Of a DNA stretch of 5,990 bases, positions 5,364 to 5,990 are shown piece after piece. The DNA comes from an uncultured Mycoplasma sp. (lineage in GTDB: Bacteria > Bacillota_I > Bacilli_A > RF39 > UBA660). The stretch is from contig CAJLUG010000062.1 of the NCBI GenBank assembly GCA_905209745.1, positions 1 through 5,990 on the forward strand. The letters are read 5' to 3'. The notes under the pieces were generated by a model, which saw only the letters and a list, made by a program, of their open reading frames with translations, searched no databases and was not told the origin of the DNA. The number at the start of each line of letters is the position of its first letter. Position 1 is the first letter of the stretch. Made by a program: the position numbers and the translations under genes.

Positions 5364-5990
5364 ATGAAATATATGAGTCATGATGATATTAGAAATATGT
5401 GGTTTCAGTTTTTTACTGAGAAAGGACATAAGAAGGTGGAAAGTGCTTCTTTAATTCCTGTTAATGATGATAGTTTGTTATGGATTAATGCAGGTGTTAC
5501 ACCGTTAAAGAAGTATTTTGATGGAAGAGAAGTACCTGATTCGAGAAGAATTGTTAATATTCAAAAGTGTATTCGTACTAATGATATTGAAAATGTTGGT
5601 ATTACGAAGCGTCATCAAACATTCTTTGAGATGATGGGTAACTTTTCGGTTGGAGATTATTTTAAAGAAGAAGCGATAGAGTTTGCTTTTGAATTATTAA
5701 CTGGTGAGAAATGGTTTGCTATTCCTAAGGAGTTAATCTATGTTACTGTTTATCCAGATGATAAAGATGCTTATGATAAATGGGTGGAAGTTGGACTTGA
5801 TCCTAGTCATATCGTCAAATTGGAAGAGAATTTCTGGGAGATAGGAGAAGGACCTTGTGGACCTGACTCTGAGATTTTCTTTGACCGAGGAGAAAAATAT
5901 GATCCTGATCATGATGCTTTTTCTAAATTTCAAAAAGATCTTGATCAAGAACGTTATGTAGAGATTTGGAATAATGTTTTTAGTCAATTT
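5364..5990 (+). CDS. alaS: Alanyl-tRNA synthetase (3' partial)
   Basis: The first 209 codons of AlaRS are present and open to the window end; the full protein is normally about 870-880 residues. The class II catalytic domain is clear: SLLWINAGVTPLKKYFDG (37-54), IRTNDIENVG (70-79), KRHQTFFEMMGNFSVGDYF (82-100), FWEIGEGPCGPDSEIFFDRG (157-176) and ERYVEIWNNVFSQF (196-209). The shortened IRTNDIENVG form, without the AGGKH of the E. coli enzyme, is typical of Firmicutes. RHQTF replaces the common RHHTF. The editing and C-Ala domains lie beyond the window. The enzyme charges tRNA-Ala with alanine. The AAGGAG site at 5349-5354 lies nine bases from the ATG at 5364, and the previous stop ends at 5362. 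The GCU specifier of the leader at 4048-4244 matches this enzyme, the usual target of an alanine T-box. Confidence 0.97.
   Translation, partial: MKYMSHDDIRNMWFQFFTEKGHKKVESASLIPVNDDSLLWINAGVTPLKKYFDGREVPDSRRIVNIQKCIRTNDIENVGITKRHQTFFEMMGNFSVGDYFKEEAIEFAFELLTGEKWFAIPKELIYVTVYPDDKDAYDKWVEVGLDPSHIVKLEENFWEIGEGPCGPDSEIFFDRGEKYDPDHDAFSKFQKDLDQERYVEIWNNVFSQF

Noticed and set aside
5570..5605. Apparent deletion of AGGKH in the AlaRS motif and H to Q in RHHTF
   Set aside because: The shorter IRTNDIENVG form is normal in Firmicutes such as Bacillus, and one H to Q change here is within what I would expect among low-GC lineages.
5733..5987. Minus-strand open frame inside alaS
   Set aside because: It is antisense to conserved AlaRS catalytic sequence.

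Overview
The window is AT-rich bacterial DNA using the standard bacterial code. TAG, TAA and TGA all end genes here, and every tryptophan I read is TGG. Low GC, strong AGGAG-type ribosome sites, a T-box leader, SpaA-type surface repeats and a Firmicutes-style AlaRS motif (IRTNDIENVG) point to a low-GC Firmicute. An uncultured gut Bacilli or RF39/Erysipelotrichales-like lineage would fit, but that placement is inference.

Left part (1-2207, + strand): the 3' part of a cell-surface adhesin made of tandem SpaA/CnaB-like domains, ending in a VPNTS sorting-type signal, a membrane helix and a short basic tail. One base later begins a thymidine kinase-family gene whose Walker A loop and catalytic glutamate are both altered.

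Middle (2204-4051): a minus-strand YigZ/IMPACT-family gene converges on the thymidine kinase gene, and the two share one CTAG as stop codons. This gene is broken by an in-frame TAA; both flanking parts match the family in the same frame. From its 5' side an AI-2E-family membrane protein gene diverges, with back-to-back extended -10 promoters in the roughly 110-bp gap.

Right part (4048-5990, + strand): a compact T-box leader with an alanine specifier (GCU) precedes two small P-loop kinase-like genes and then alaS, which is cut by the window end. The kinase genes overlap by 4 nt, and alaS starts one base after the second. The first base pairs of the T-box overlap the AI-2E stop codon. The 3' strand of its antiterminator is complementary to the ribosome site of the first kinase gene, so control may act on translation as well as, or instead of, transcription. 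Uncharged tRNA-Ala should raise expression of the whole cassette.

The features most worth following are the T-box expression platform, the two unexplained kinases placed under alanine control with alaS, the degenerate thymidine kinase, and the interrupted yigZ. There is no gene-free stretch over 300 bases.
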